A stretch of DNA of 64,000 nt from Pyrinomonadaceae bacterium MAG19_C2-C3 (GTDB lineage: Bacteria; Acidobacteriota; Blastocatellia; Pyrinomonadales; Pyrinomonadaceae): positions 1-64,000 of the forward strand of contig JANDLT010000015.1 in assembly GCA_024330265.1 (NCBI GenBank), given 5' to 3'. The notes below the pieces were generated by a model, which was given only the letters and a program-made list of their open reading frames with translations, was not told the origin of the DNA and made no database searches. This document shows, piece after piece, positions 45,104-53,378 of the stretch (position 1 is its first letter; every line of letters begins with the position of its first letter). The translations under genes and the position numbers were made by a program.

Positions 45104-46174
45104 ATGCTCATCTCCGATTTCGACTTTGAACTGCCCGCCGAACTCATCGCCCAACAACCGCTCACCGCACGCGATGCGTCGAAAATGCTTGTCCTCAATC
45201 GCACGTCCGGCGTTTGGCACGACACGATTTTCACTTCCTTACCCGAACACCTGAACGCGGGCGACACACTCGTTCTCAACAACACGCGCGTCTTTCCGGC
45301 GCGTCTCACCGGCATCAAGGAAACAACCGGCGCGAAAATCGAAATGTTCCTCATCGAACGTACACGCGAACACGCGGCGGGTGAAAACGTGTGGCGCGTT
45401 CTCGCCCGTCCCGCGCGCCGTTTGACGAAAGGCACGCGCGTCTCTTTCAGTGACGGACGAATGCGCGCCGAAGTTATCGAAGCCGACACGGAAGGCGAAC
45501 GCCTTGTACGTTTTGAGACGAACGAACCTTTCGCCGATGTGATAGAAGAAATCGGGCAGACGCCGCTTCCGCCGTACATCAAACGCACGACCGAACAGGC
45601 GACTGAAGACCGCGCCAGATACCAAACCATTTACGCGCGCAATGCTCCCGACGGCGGCGCGATTGCCGCCCCGACCGCCGGACTACATTTCACCGCGCAC
45701 GTCTTAGAGACGCTCAAAAAGCGCGGCGTCCGCATCGTCGAAATAACTTTGCACGTCGGCTACGGCACATTCGCTCCCGTCCGCGCCGATGATTTACGCG
45801 AACACAAAGTCGCCGCCGAACGCTTCACGATTGATGAAACGGTGGCAAACATCATCAACCAGACACGCGCACAGGGGCGGCGCATCGTCGCGGTTGGCAC
45901 GACGACCGCCCGCGCATTAGAATCGGCGACGAACCCGAACGGAAGCCTTTCACCGACACTCGAAGGCATGGCGGATTTGACGATTACGCCCGGCTATAAA
46001 TTCAAAATCATTGACGCCCTCATCACGAATTTTCATCTGCCGCGCTCATCCCTGCTCGTCCTCGTCGCATCGTTCGCCGGACGCGATGCGATTCTCGCGG
46101 CGTACCGTCACGCCGTCGCCGCAAAGTATCGTTTCTATTCTTACGGTGACTGTATGTTGATAATTCAGAAGTAG
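45104..46174 (+). CDS. queA: tRNA preQ1(34) S-adenosylmethionine ribosyltransferase-isomerase QueA
   Basis: Transfers the ribosyl part of SAM to preQ1 in tRNA to give epoxyqueuosine. Family signs: MLISDFDFELPAELIAQQPL at the start, LVLNNTRVFPARL, TPLPPYIKR, YQTIYARNAPDGGAIAAPTAG with LHF, and VGYGTFAPVRADD, ending FHLPRSSLLVLVASFAGRD. The ATG at 45104 matches the family start; the open frame reaches back to 44960 and overlaps ruvB, but that part is not family-like. No clear ribosome site precedes it. Four CCTCCGTT repeats lie just upstream. Confidence 0.95.
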   Translation: MLISDFDFELPAELIAQQPLTARDASKMLVLNRTSGVWHDTIFTSLPEHLNAGDTLVLNNTRVFPARLTGIKETTGAKIEMFLIERTREHAAGENVWRVLARPARRLTKGTRVSFSDGRMRAEVIEADTEGERLVRFETNEPFADVIEEIGQTPLPPYIKRTTEQATEDRARYQTIYARNAPDGGAIAAPTAGLHFTAHVLETLKKRGVRIVEITLHVGYGTFAPVRADDLREHKVAAERFTIDETVANIINQTRAQGRRIVAVGTTTARALESATNPNGSLSPTLEGMADLTITPGYKFKIIDALITNFHLPRSSLLVLVASFAGRDAILAAYRHAVAAKYRFYSYGDCMLIIQK

Positions 46175-46260
46175 TGATGAGTAATGAGTGATGAGTGATG
46201 AGCAAAAGACAAAACCCTTTCTCATCCACTCATCACTCATCACTCATCACTCATCACTAC
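46174..46260. repeat. Inverted heptamer array, unit GTGATGA
   Basis: Left arm with four copies related to GATGAGT (46174-46202) and right arm with about five inverse copies TCATCAC (46221-46260). It starts at the queA stop codon and ends six bases before the start of the acetyltransferase gene. Confidence 0.9.
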
Positions 46261-46265
46261 CTACT

Positions 46266-46841
46266 ATGGCTGTTCTCAAGAAACTTCGTTCGCGTCTGTT
46301 TTCGCTTGGTGGCGGCGATGCGTACCCGCGCGATGCGGCGACACTGATTCAGCCGCAAACGCGATACGTGCCGCAGACTTTTCACCCGACGGGTTTTGAT
46401 TTGCGACCGCTCACGGGGGCGCAACTCGAAGAATGTTGGCGACTCGACCAGCGATGCTTCTTTGACGGCGAAGCTTACAGCCGCGAAACGTTCGACTACC
46501 TTTTGAACGCTCCCGACGCGATATGTTACCGCGCCGTCACCGTCGAAGGCACAATGGTCGGCTTCATCGTCGGGTTGCTCGAACCGCAATCCACCGGACA
46601 CATCACGACCATCGGCGTCGCCCCCGAACACCGCCGTCAGGGACTTGCCCGCCGCCTCATGGAACGCATCGAAGAAGGCTTCCGCCGTCGCAACATCACG
46701 ACCGTCCGACTCGAAGTCCGCACCTCGAACACGGGCGCGCAAAAACTCTACTCCGCGCTCAACTACACCGTCACCCAACGCTTGCCCAAGTATTACTCCA
46801 ACGGCGGCGACGGGTTGATGATGATTAAATCCCTCAAGTGA
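46266..46841 (+). CDS. GNAT-family N-acetyltransferase (RimI-like)
   Basis: A 191-residue cytoplasmic acetyltransferase. An N-terminal extension of about 45 residues precedes the GNAT fold, which has the acetyl-CoA loop IGVAPEHRRQGLARRLME, the strand VRLEVRTSNTGAQKLYSALN and the closing YTVTQRLPKYYSNGGDGLMM. This arrangement resembles RimI, which modifies ribosomal protein S18, but other protein substrates are equally possible. The ATG at 46266 is chosen because the upstream frame only reads through the GTGATGA repeat array. Confidence 0.85.
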   Translation: MAVLKKLRSRLFSLGGGDAYPRDAATLIQPQTRYVPQTFHPTGFDLRPLTGAQLEECWRLDQRCFFDGEAYSRETFDYLLNAPDAICYRAVTVEGTMVGFIVGLLEPQSTGHITTIGVAPEHRRQGLARRLMERIEEGFRRRNITTVRLEVRTSNTGAQKLYSALNYTVTQRLPKYYSNGGDGLMMIKSLK

Positions 46842-46866
46842 TTCGAGAACATTCGACTTCTCTTTT

Positions 46867-47760
46867 TTAGTTTTGTAAGCGGTGCGGGTAAGGATCAGCT
46901 GATCTGCGATTGCCTAAGTTGTCATCGGCAAAAGCATAGACAACAGGAAAACGGTTGAGGCTCAATCTGAGCGGTCTTTCGTATTTGTAAAAACTCGCTC
47001 CATCAAACGAGTAGTAAATTGCTTTTACGGAATTTTCATCCTCCGCCGTAATAGTTACAGATGCAGTTACCGCATCTGTTTTCGTCGTGACAAATTTAAT
47101 AATAGGTCCTGTTGTATCTCGCGCGGACGAACCGACGACGGAAGAAGTGGGCTTCACTACCGACTCATACACGCCGTCGCCATCCGCGTCATAACGCAAG
47201 TCGTCCACACCTTGAGGCGTAATCTGCAATAATGCGGCGACGCCTCGCGGAAGATTCAAGTCTCTATACCTGATTGCTTCATCAGGCTTTGCATTACCGA
47301 CGCCCTTCACCAACTCAATAGATGTCGGAGAATCTACCTTAAACTTGATTTGGTATGTTTCGCTGACCGATAGAACAGCAAAAAAGTTGTCCTTATCGGT
47401 TAAAGGGTAAGACGCTTGGCGAACCGAAGGTATAAACGGACGTTGGAAGAAGACATCCGTATTGCCGTAGGAATCTGAAATGGAGAGTTCGTTAAGCCGC
47501 CGCAGTTGAAGGTAATAACCTTGCGCCCGCCGTATCTTCCAGGGGGGAGGAACACCATTGCTGTATGCTCGCGCGCCGCCGTTATCTACGCCGTTTTTGT
47601 TTGGACGAGTTTGAGAATTGTCTTGTGTGGAAGGTTTCGGTTCGGGGCGCGGTGCGACAACTCCGTCGAACGAACGTGTATCAAGTCCTTGTGCATGTGC
47701 TGTCATTGGGGACACAAGCAAGACAGTCACGACAAAAAGAACCCACATCGAGTTTTTCAT
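46867..47760 (-). CDS. Exported hypothetical protein
   Basis: A 297-residue protein with a clear signal peptide (MKNSMWVLFVVTVLLVSPMT, cut after AHAQ). A Pro/Asn/Gln-rich linker follows. A beta-rich domain has a calcium-loop-like DADGDGVYES (about 205), and a C-terminal immunoglobulin-like domain begins DTTGPIIKFVTTKTDAVTAS and includes IYYSFDGASFYKYERPLRL. It may be a surface or periplasmic binding protein. It lies 12 bp upstream of nothing on its own strand apart from mglA, which precedes it in the same direction. Confidence 0.65.
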   Translation of the reverse strand: MKNSMWVLFVVTVLLVSPMTAHAQGLDTRSFDGVVAPRPEPKPSTQDNSQTRPNKNGVDNGGARAYSNGVPPPWKIRRAQGYYLQLRRLNELSISDSYGNTDVFFQRPFIPSVRQASYPLTDKDNFFAVLSVSETYQIKFKVDSPTSIELVKGVGNAKPDEAIRYRDLNLPRGVAALLQITPQGVDDLRYDADGDGVYESVVKPTSSVVGSSARDTTGPIIKFVTTKTDAVTASVTITAEDENSVKAIYYSFDGASFYKYERPLRLSLNRFPVVYAFADDNLGNRRSADPYPHRLQN

Positions 47761-47771
47761 ATAGAGCCGTT

Positions 47772-48356
47772 TTAGCTTTTTCGCAACTCCGTCAACACCT
47801 GCTTCGCCACCGACTTCAGAGTATCGAACACGCCCATCCCCTTCGCCGCGACCGCTTCATGGACGGGTTCGTTTTTGCGGTTGATTTCGCGCACGATTTC
47901 TTCGACAGGCAGGACGTTCGGCAAGTCACGTTTGTTGAGTTGAAGCACGTAAGGGAGTTTCTGCAAATCGTAGCCGTGCGTGCCTAAGTTTTCTTCCAGA
48001 TTATAGAGGGCTTCGATGTTGGCATCCATGCGTTCTTCCTGCGAGTCGGCGACGAACACCACGCCGTCCACGCCCTTCAAAATCAACTTGCGCGATGCGT
48101 CATAGAAGACTTGACCCGGCACGGTGTAGAGGTGAAAGCGCGTTTTGAAGCCGCGCACCGTACCCAGTTCCAACGGCATGAAATCGAAGAACAACGTGCG
48201 GTCGGTTTCGGTCGCAAGGCTGATGAGCTTGCCTCTGGTCTGCGCCGCCGTCGAATCGTATATGTGCTGCAAGTTTGTCGTCTTGCCGCACAAGCCGGGA
48301 CCGTAGTACACGATTTTGCAATTGATTTCGCGTGATGCGTAGTTGATGAAGGTCAT
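47772..48356 (-). CDS. mglA: MglA-type small Ras-like GTPase
   Basis: A 194-residue cytoplasmic GTPase of the MglA family, which sets cell polarity and gliding direction in Myxococcus. It shows the P-loop [16 protein letters not shown], switch region [10 protein letters not shown], the G3 equivalent [20 protein letters not shown] (VPGQ instead of DxxG, as is normal for MglA) and the base-specificity motif LNKRDLP. The GTPase-activating partner MglB is encoded upstream. A GTGGATA heptamer array separates the two and touches the start codon, leaving no clear ribosome site. Confidence 0.94.
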   Translation of the reverse strand: MTFINYASREINCKIVYYGPGLCGKTTNLQHIYDSTAAQTRGKLISLATETDRTLFFDFMPLELGTVRGFKTRFHLYTVPGQVFYDASRKLILKGVDGVVFVADSQEERMDANIEALYNLEENLGTHGYDLQKLPYVLQLNKRDLPNVLPVEEIVREINRKNEPVHEAVAAKGMGVFDTLKSVAKQVLTELRKS

Positions 48357-48360
48357 AATA

Positions 48361-48445
48361 GTGGATAGTGGATAGTGGATAGTGGATAGTGGATAGTGAA
48401 GAGGCTGTTCCTAAACTATCCGTTATCCACTATCAGTTATCAGTT
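48361..48445. repeat. Inverted heptamer array, unit GTGGATA, between mglB and mglA
   Basis: Five copies of GTGGATA (48361-48398) face three inverse, slightly diverged copies (48415-48445). The right arm overlaps the last codons of mglB and the left arm abuts the mglA start. Confidence 0.9.
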
Positions 48446-48925
48446 AAAAAGGCTGTCAATATCTTCGTCGGTGATGCCGGAGAAAAGGGCGTTGTCGGCG
48501 GCGGCTTGGAGGGTAGTGGCTTCTTTCGTGACGCGCTCAAGGATGGGGGCGAGTTCGCGCGTCGCTTGTTTGACGCGCAGTTTGACCAAGCCGAGACTCG
48601 AACGCTGGTTGAAGACGACGACGAGCAGCGAGCGTCCGATGACACAGATAAAGATGTTTTCGTGTTCGCCTTCGTGGGCGAGCGTCGGGAATTCCTTCTC
48701 GCCGACGAGTTGCGCCATGCCGTTGGTCGCCGCGACGTTGCCCGCCGCGAGCGATGCCAGACTTGTCGTATCGAGACCGGAAACGTCGCCTTCGACGGCG
48801 ATGGATTGCCCGTTCTTGTCAATCAGAAAGGTGACTTCGGATGCCGCATCGCAACGCAGTTTGGCAAGCACGGTTTTAATCTCGCCGTACTGTTGTTCAC
48901 GAATGATGATGGGTGTTTCAGCCAT
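48440..48925 (-). CDS. mglB: MglB-like Roadblock/LC7 protein
   Basis: A 161-residue Roadblock-domain protein, the expected GTPase-activating partner of MglA. The domain includes VTFLIDKNGQSIAVEGDVSG, LASLAAGNVAATNGMAQLVG and LVVVFNQRSSLGLVKLRVKQ. A C-terminal helical tail follows. Start at 48925 (MAETPIII) is preferred; an ATG at 48949 is possible. The last residues (IDSLFN) run into the heptamer array. No motility genes are seen nearby. Confidence 0.9.
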   Translation of the reverse strand: MAETPIIIREQQYGEIKTVLAKLRCDAASEVTFLIDKNGQSIAVEGDVSGLDTTSLASLAAGNVAATNGMAQLVGEKEFPTLAHEGEHENIFICVIGRSLLVVVFNQRSSLGLVKLRVKQATRELAPILERVTKEATTLQAAADNALFSGITDEDIDSLFN

Positions 48926-49331
48926 TTTGACGCGAAACTTTCCTCGCATAGAGGCGGTGTATATTTCACTGCGCTAAAACGCAAATTTCACATGCCGGAC
49001 GGTGTTCGTCAGTGATGTCGGTTGAGTATGAAGACTCGGAAAGCGTGGACAAATGAGGTGCGGCGGGCAGTATGTCGAGGTCGCACGGGCAACTTCGACA
49101 TTTAAGCTAACATAACAAAACACTGACGGCAAGTGTTGTTTGTATATTTTACTACGCCGTACCGAAACCCGCCGATTGCCCGTAAATCGTGCTTAATTGT
49201 TGACTTAGCCGATTTTACATGCTATTTTGCGGGCGTTTTCACCGCCTCCAGCGTTGCCACTTTTATCGCCACTCTCGTTGGCACTTCCGTTTTCACTGTT
49301 TAGCCGATCTTGACAACCAGAGAACCTTGCG
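48926..49331. other. Divergent intergenic region with no recognised feature
   Basis: It lies between mglB (minus) and the TPR gene (plus) and must hold both promoters. It includes AT-rich stretches (for example TTGTATATTTTACTACG near 49140). No gene, repeat or clear -35/-10 pair was found. Confidence 0.4.
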
Positions 49332-50267
49332 ATGCCCAACTCCACTACCAAATCCGAGAGAAAATCATCCACTCGAACCGCGACGGCACGCCCTTCAGCT
49401 TCGGCTAAAGTATCATCCAAATCAGCGGCAACCCCCAAATCGGCTAAACCAACCAAGACGGCGATTGCTAAAAAATCGGCTTCGCGCGTTGATGCGACTA
49501 CCCAAAAGCCTGCCGCCAGCAAAGCCGCCGCGCGCCCTTCCGCATCCAAAAAGCCTTCCACGTCCAAGTTGTCTTCCACGTCAAAGGTGAAGCCCGTCGC
49601 CACGAAAACGGCTAAGAACATCAACGCGAACACGAAACCGCGCTCCGGTGCGGGCGTCGCAAAAGATGCGCCCGCGAAGGTCACGACGGCAAAAGCCGCG
49701 TCGAAAACCAAGCCCGACCCGCAAGTCTCGCACGCTCCGACGCCTGTGCCTTTTCGCCCACCGACACGCGACGAAGCGGCGGCACTTCAAGCTTTTGAAC
49801 GCGCCCGCAAAGAGTTCACAAGTGGTCATTTCGGTGAAGCCCGCGATCTGTTTCGTAAGTTAATCGAAAAGTTTTCCGGCGTCGCGGAAGTCAAAGCCCG
49901 CGCGCGAACATATCTCACCGTCACCGAAACACGTTTGCGCGGCGACAAAGCGATGCCGAAAGATTCGGAAGAACTTTATAATCGCGGCGTCGTCGAACTC
50001 AATCGCGGTGATTACGTTCTCGCACAGGAACTTTTCGAGCGTGCGTTGCGCCGCGATGCGGCGTCGCCTGCCACCGCCGCCCACGCTCACTATGGGCTGG
50101 CAGCCGCCCGCGCGCGTCTCGGCACTTCCGAAACGGCACTCGCCGCCCTCGAAAAAGCCTTGACGCTTCAACCTTCCCTACGCGCCCGCGCCCAGTACGA
50201 CGCCGATTTAGCGTCGCTTCGCAGTACGCCCGAATTTGAAAACCTTGTGACTACGACGCGCGAATAA
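49332..50267 (+). CDS. TPR protein with histone-H1-like basic N-terminal tail
   Basis: A 311-residue protein with two very different parts. The first 140 residues are a Lys/Ala/Ser/Thr/Pro tail with motifs such as SKSAATPKSAKPTK and KAASKTKP, like the tails of bacterial H1-type nucleoid proteins. The second part (about 150-305) holds TPR-like helices (AFERARKEFTSGHFGEARDL, ELYNRGVVELNRGDYVLAQE and LGTSETALAALEKALTLQP). The tail could bind nucleic acid or polyanions, with TPRs recruiting partners; this is inference. No signal peptide is seen. A strong hairpin follows. Confidence 0.7.
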   Translation: MPNSTTKSERKSSTRTATARPSASAKVSSKSAATPKSAKPTKTAIAKKSASRVDATTQKPAASKAAARPSASKKPSTSKLSSTSKVKPVATKTAKNINANTKPRSGAGVAKDAPAKVTTAKAASKTKPDPQVSHAPTPVPFRPPTRDEAAALQAFERARKEFTSGHFGEARDLFRKLIEKFSGVAEVKARARTYLTVTETRLRGDKAMPKDSEELYNRGVVELNRGDYVLAQELFERALRRDAASPATAAHAHYGLAAARARLGTSETALAALEKALTLQPSLRARAQYDADLASLRSTPEFENLVTTTRE

Positions 50268-50307
50268 ACTCGCGTCGTTCGGTGGTGTTCAGCAAAAATA
50301 ATTTCAC

Positions 50308-50367
50308 AACGGAAGACACAAATCGCACGGATTGCCGGATGAATCTGTGCGATTTGTGTCTTCCGTT
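50308..50367 (+). terminator. Rho-independent terminator after the TPR gene
   Basis: A perfect 21-bp stem (50308-50328 with 50347-50367, core GGAAGACACAAATCGCAC) lies 40 bases after the stop codon and is followed by the T-rich stretch ATTATCTGTTTATTCTT. Confidence 0.8.
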
Positions 50368-50534
50368 ATTATCTGTTTATTCTTAAAAAGCCTATAAGTG
50401 CTTGGCAAGCCTTCGTCTTGTTAAGTATGATTTCAAGCCGGAGCGCGTTACAGGCGCGCGTCCCGTTCATGACCCGACACTTTCAGAGCTTTCCGGTTTC
50501 ATAATCCACTTTCATAAAGGGTGTTTCAATTACC

Positions 50535-51713
50535 TTGCCAGTCTCATCATTCCAAGCCGCGAAGTTGGTCGCCATCGGCGGCGGCACGGGACTCTCAACC
50601 GTGCTTTCCGGTCTCAAAGATTTCGTCGGCGCGCCGCCCGCCACCGCTTCGCACAACGCGGCGTGGCTTGAAGACCGTCTGTTTGCCGACATCGAAGCTT
50701 CAAGCGCGGACTCTGATGTGTGGCTCGAATCGCTTTCGGCAATCGTCACCGTTTCGGACGACGGCGGCAGTTCCGGTCGTTTGCGCGACGAATTGAACAT
50801 GCTCGCGCCCGGCGACATACGCAATTGCATGGTCGCGTTGTCGGAAGATTCGGCACTTCTCTCGCGGCTTTTTCAGTATCGCTTTCCCGGCGACGGTTCG
50901 CTCGGCGGGCATTCGTTCGGCAATCTTTTTCTTGCCGCCCTGACTTCCGTGACCGGAGATTTCGTCGAAGCCGTGCGCCTTTCAAGCGAGGTTCTGGCAA
51001 GCAAAGGGCGCATTTTTCCGGCGACGCTGACCGATGTTCGCCTTACCGCCGAACTCGCGGACGGTACGATGTTGCGCGGCGAATCAATCATCGGACGCTC
51101 GCACGCTCCGATTAAAAAGCTTTCCCTCGAACCCGAACTCTGTCTGCCGCTACCGGAAACGATTGCCGCGATTCAAGCCGCCGACATCATCACCATCGGA
51201 CCCGGTTCGCTCTTTACGAGCATCTTGCCGAACCTGCTGGTCGCACAAGTCGCCGCCGAAATCGGTGCGTCTCCGGCGGTCAAGATTTTCGTCTGCAACT
51301 TGATGACACAACCCGGCGAAACCGACGGCTTCTTCACGGCGCACGCCCACCTTGCCGCCGTTCACGATTACGCCCCCGACATCCGTTTTGATTATGTACT
51401 GGTCAACAGCACTCCGATTTCCGCCGAACAGGTCGAACGCTATCGCTGGGAAGGTGGGCAACAAGTCGTCCCCGATTTATTAGATGAAGACGGTTTGCCG
51501 GACAACTTAAACGACTCCGATTGTGCCGCCTGTGACTACCGCACGCGCATCGTCGCGGTTGATGTACTTGACGGCAACGGCAAGGTGCGTCATAGCCCGC
51601 CGAAACTGGCGCGTGCGATACTCGATTGTTACGCGCAAAGCCGCGACATCACCGCGACTACCGATGCCAACGCACACGACTTCGCACCCGATTACATGCC
51701 CGTCGCGCAGTAA
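50535..51713 (+). CDS. yvcK: YvcK/CofD-family protein (gluconeogenesis factor type)
   Basis: A 392-residue cytoplasmic protein of the YvcK/CofD superfamily. It shows the nucleotide-binding start LVAIGGGTGLSTVLSGLKDF, the SDDGGSSGRLRDE motif, PGDIRNCMVAL, FRFPGDG-like FQYRFPGDGSLGGHSFGNLF and ITIGPGSLFTSILPNLLV. In Bacillus the family binds UDP-GlcNAc and links central metabolism to cell-wall synthesis. The location directly before glmU and glmS fits that role. It starts with TTG after AAAGGGTG. The CofD enzymes of F420 synthesis are less likely, since no F420 genes are near. Confidence 0.88.
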   Translation: MPVSSFQAAKLVAIGGGTGLSTVLSGLKDFVGAPPATASHNAAWLEDRLFADIEASSADSDVWLESLSAIVTVSDDGGSSGRLRDELNMLAPGDIRNCMVALSEDSALLSRLFQYRFPGDGSLGGHSFGNLFLAALTSVTGDFVEAVRLSSEVLASKGRIFPATLTDVRLTAELADGTMLRGESIIGRSHAPIKKLSLEPELCLPLPETIAAIQAADIITIGPGSLFTSILPNLLVAQVAAEIGASPAVKIFVCNLMTQPGETDGFFTAHAHLAAVHDYAPDIRFDYVLVNSTPISAEQVERYRWEGGQQVVPDLLDEDGLPDNLNDSDCAACDYRTRIVAVDVLDGNGKVRHSPPKLARAILDCYAQSRDITATTDANAHDFAPDYMPVAQ

Positions 51714-51790
51714 TCTCAACGCGATAAATTCACCCACGATAAATTCCGGCGGCAATCACTTAAACGCGCCGCCCGACCACAAAGTTTTGT

Positions 51791-53278
51791 ATGGAATCAC
51801 AAACACCGGATTCATCTTATGAAGCTTCGCGCGATGCGCCGCTTCCGCTCGACGTGCTGATTCTCGCCGCCGGACTCGGCACGCGAATGCGCTCCGGCGT
51901 CGCCAAAGTTTTACACAAACTCGGCAATCGTCCGCTCATCGCACATGTTTGCCGCACCGCCGCCGCCCTCGCGCCGCGTCATATCTACGTCGTCGTCGGA
52001 CACCAAGCCGCGCAGGTCGAAGCCGCCGTGCGCGACGAACTCGGCGCGGATGCCGCCGTCACCTTCATCACTCAAGTTCAACAACGCGGCACGGGTGATG
52101 CCGTTCTCGCGGCGCGCGAAGTTCTCGAATCAAGTCAACATCACGACTCATCTTCAACCCTGCTCGTGCTGTCCGGCGATGTGCCGTTTGTGCGCGCCGA
52201 GACACTCGGCGCACTCGTTCACCAACACCGCACGCATCGCGGGCGCGGCGCGGCGTGTACGCTTCTCTCCGTCCGGCTTGACGACCCGACCGGGTACGGG
52301 CGCATCGTGCGTGATGAGGAAAATCGTTTCAGCCGCATCGTCGAACAGAAGGATGCGACGGCGGAAGAAAAACTCATCACCGAAATCAACGCCGGGATTT
52401 ATTGTTTCGAGACGCTCAAACTTTTCCCCGCTCTCGCCCGTGTCACGCCCGCCAACGCGCAGGGCGAATACTACCTGACCGACGTTCCCGCGATTCTCCA
52501 CCGCGACGGCGACGATGCAAGCATCTTCCCGCACACCGACGCCCGCGAAGTCTCCGGCATCAACACCCGCGTCGAACTCGCGGACTTTGAACGCGCCCTT
52601 CGCATACGCACCGTGCGCCGCCTAATGCTCGATTCCGGTGTCACCGTCATTGACCCTTACAACACTTACGTTGACGCGGAAGTCGTCATCGGGCGCGACA
52701 CCACGCTTCACCCGAACACGCACATCGAAGGGCGCACGCGCATCGGTGAGGATTGCGTGATTCAATCCGGCGCACGCATCGTCAACTCACGCATCGGCAG
52801 CAACGTCACGATAAAGAACAACTCGCTCATCATTGATTCGGAAATCGCCGACAACTGCACCGTCGGTCCCTTCGCCCACCTTCGCATGAACACGCGCCTC
52901 GAAGAAGACGCGCACATCGGCAACTTCGTCGAAGTCAAAAAATCGCGCATCGGGCGACGCTCGAAAGCGATGCACTTAACTTATCTTGGTGATGCCAACA
53001 TAGGCGAACGCACGAACATCGGCGCGGGTACGGTGACGTGCAATTACGACGGCAAAAACAAACATCAAACGACGATTGAATCCGATGTTAAAATCGGTTC
53101 GGACACGATGCTCGTCGCTCCCGTGCGCGTCGGCGCAAACTCCGTCACCGCCGCCGGTTCAGTCGTCACGGCGGACGTTCCCGCCAACACACTCGTTGCC
53201 GGAGTCCCCGCGAAAATTAAAAAGCATTTGCAAATTGAAGAAACCGCGCCCGCTGAAAACCAAAACGCTGGAAACTAA
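51791..53278 (+). CDS. glmU: Bifunctional GlcN-1-P acetyltransferase / GlcNAc-1-P uridylyltransferase GlmU
   Basis: Makes UDP-GlcNAc from glucosamine 1-phosphate in two steps. The N-terminal uridylyltransferase domain has LAAGLGTRMRSGVAKVLHKL, QQRGTGDAV and LSGDVPFV. The C-terminal left-handed beta-helix acetyltransferase domain has many hexapeptide repeats (IGRDTTLHPNTHIEGRTRIG), with FVEVKKSRIGRRSKAMHLTY and GTVTCNYDGKNKHQT near the end. Length of 495 residues is slightly longer than usual, with an acidic C-terminal tail. It is followed after 100 bp by glmS; glmM is not in the window. Confidence 0.96.
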   Translation: MESQTPDSSYEASRDAPLPLDVLILAAGLGTRMRSGVAKVLHKLGNRPLIAHVCRTAAALAPRHIYVVVGHQAAQVEAAVRDELGADAAVTFITQVQQRGTGDAVLAAREVLESSQHHDSSSTLLVLSGDVPFVRAETLGALVHQHRTHRGRGAACTLLSVRLDDPTGYGRIVRDEENRFSRIVEQKDATAEEKLITEINAGIYCFETLKLFPALARVTPANAQGEYYLTDVPAILHRDGDDASIFPHTDAREVSGINTRVELADFERALRIRTVRRLMLDSGVTVIDPYNTYVDAEVVIGRDTTLHPNTHIEGRTRIGEDCVIQSGARIVNSRIGSNVTIKNNSLIIDSEIADNCTVGPFAHLRMNTRLEEDAHIGNFVEVKKSRIGRRSKAMHLTYLGDANIGERTNIGAGTVTCNYDGKNKHQTTIESDVKIGSDTMLVAPVRVGANSVTAAGSVVTADVPANTLVAGVPAKIKKHLQIEETAPAENQNAGN

Positions 53279-53378
53279 ATTAAGCGCGGGATTCCCACTT
53301 TTATACTCTCCTCATTGGTTTCGATTTTTCGCTTCAACTTTTCTTTCATAAAAACAAACATAAGGAACTATAAAAATC

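Noticed and set aside
46188-46265. A longer N-terminus for the acetyltransferase
   Set aside because: It is a translation of the GTGATGA repeat array; the family-like protein begins at 46266.
53279-53378. A glmS ribozyme in the glmS leader
   Set aside because: The 100-base gap is too short for the ribozyme and shows none of its conserved core.
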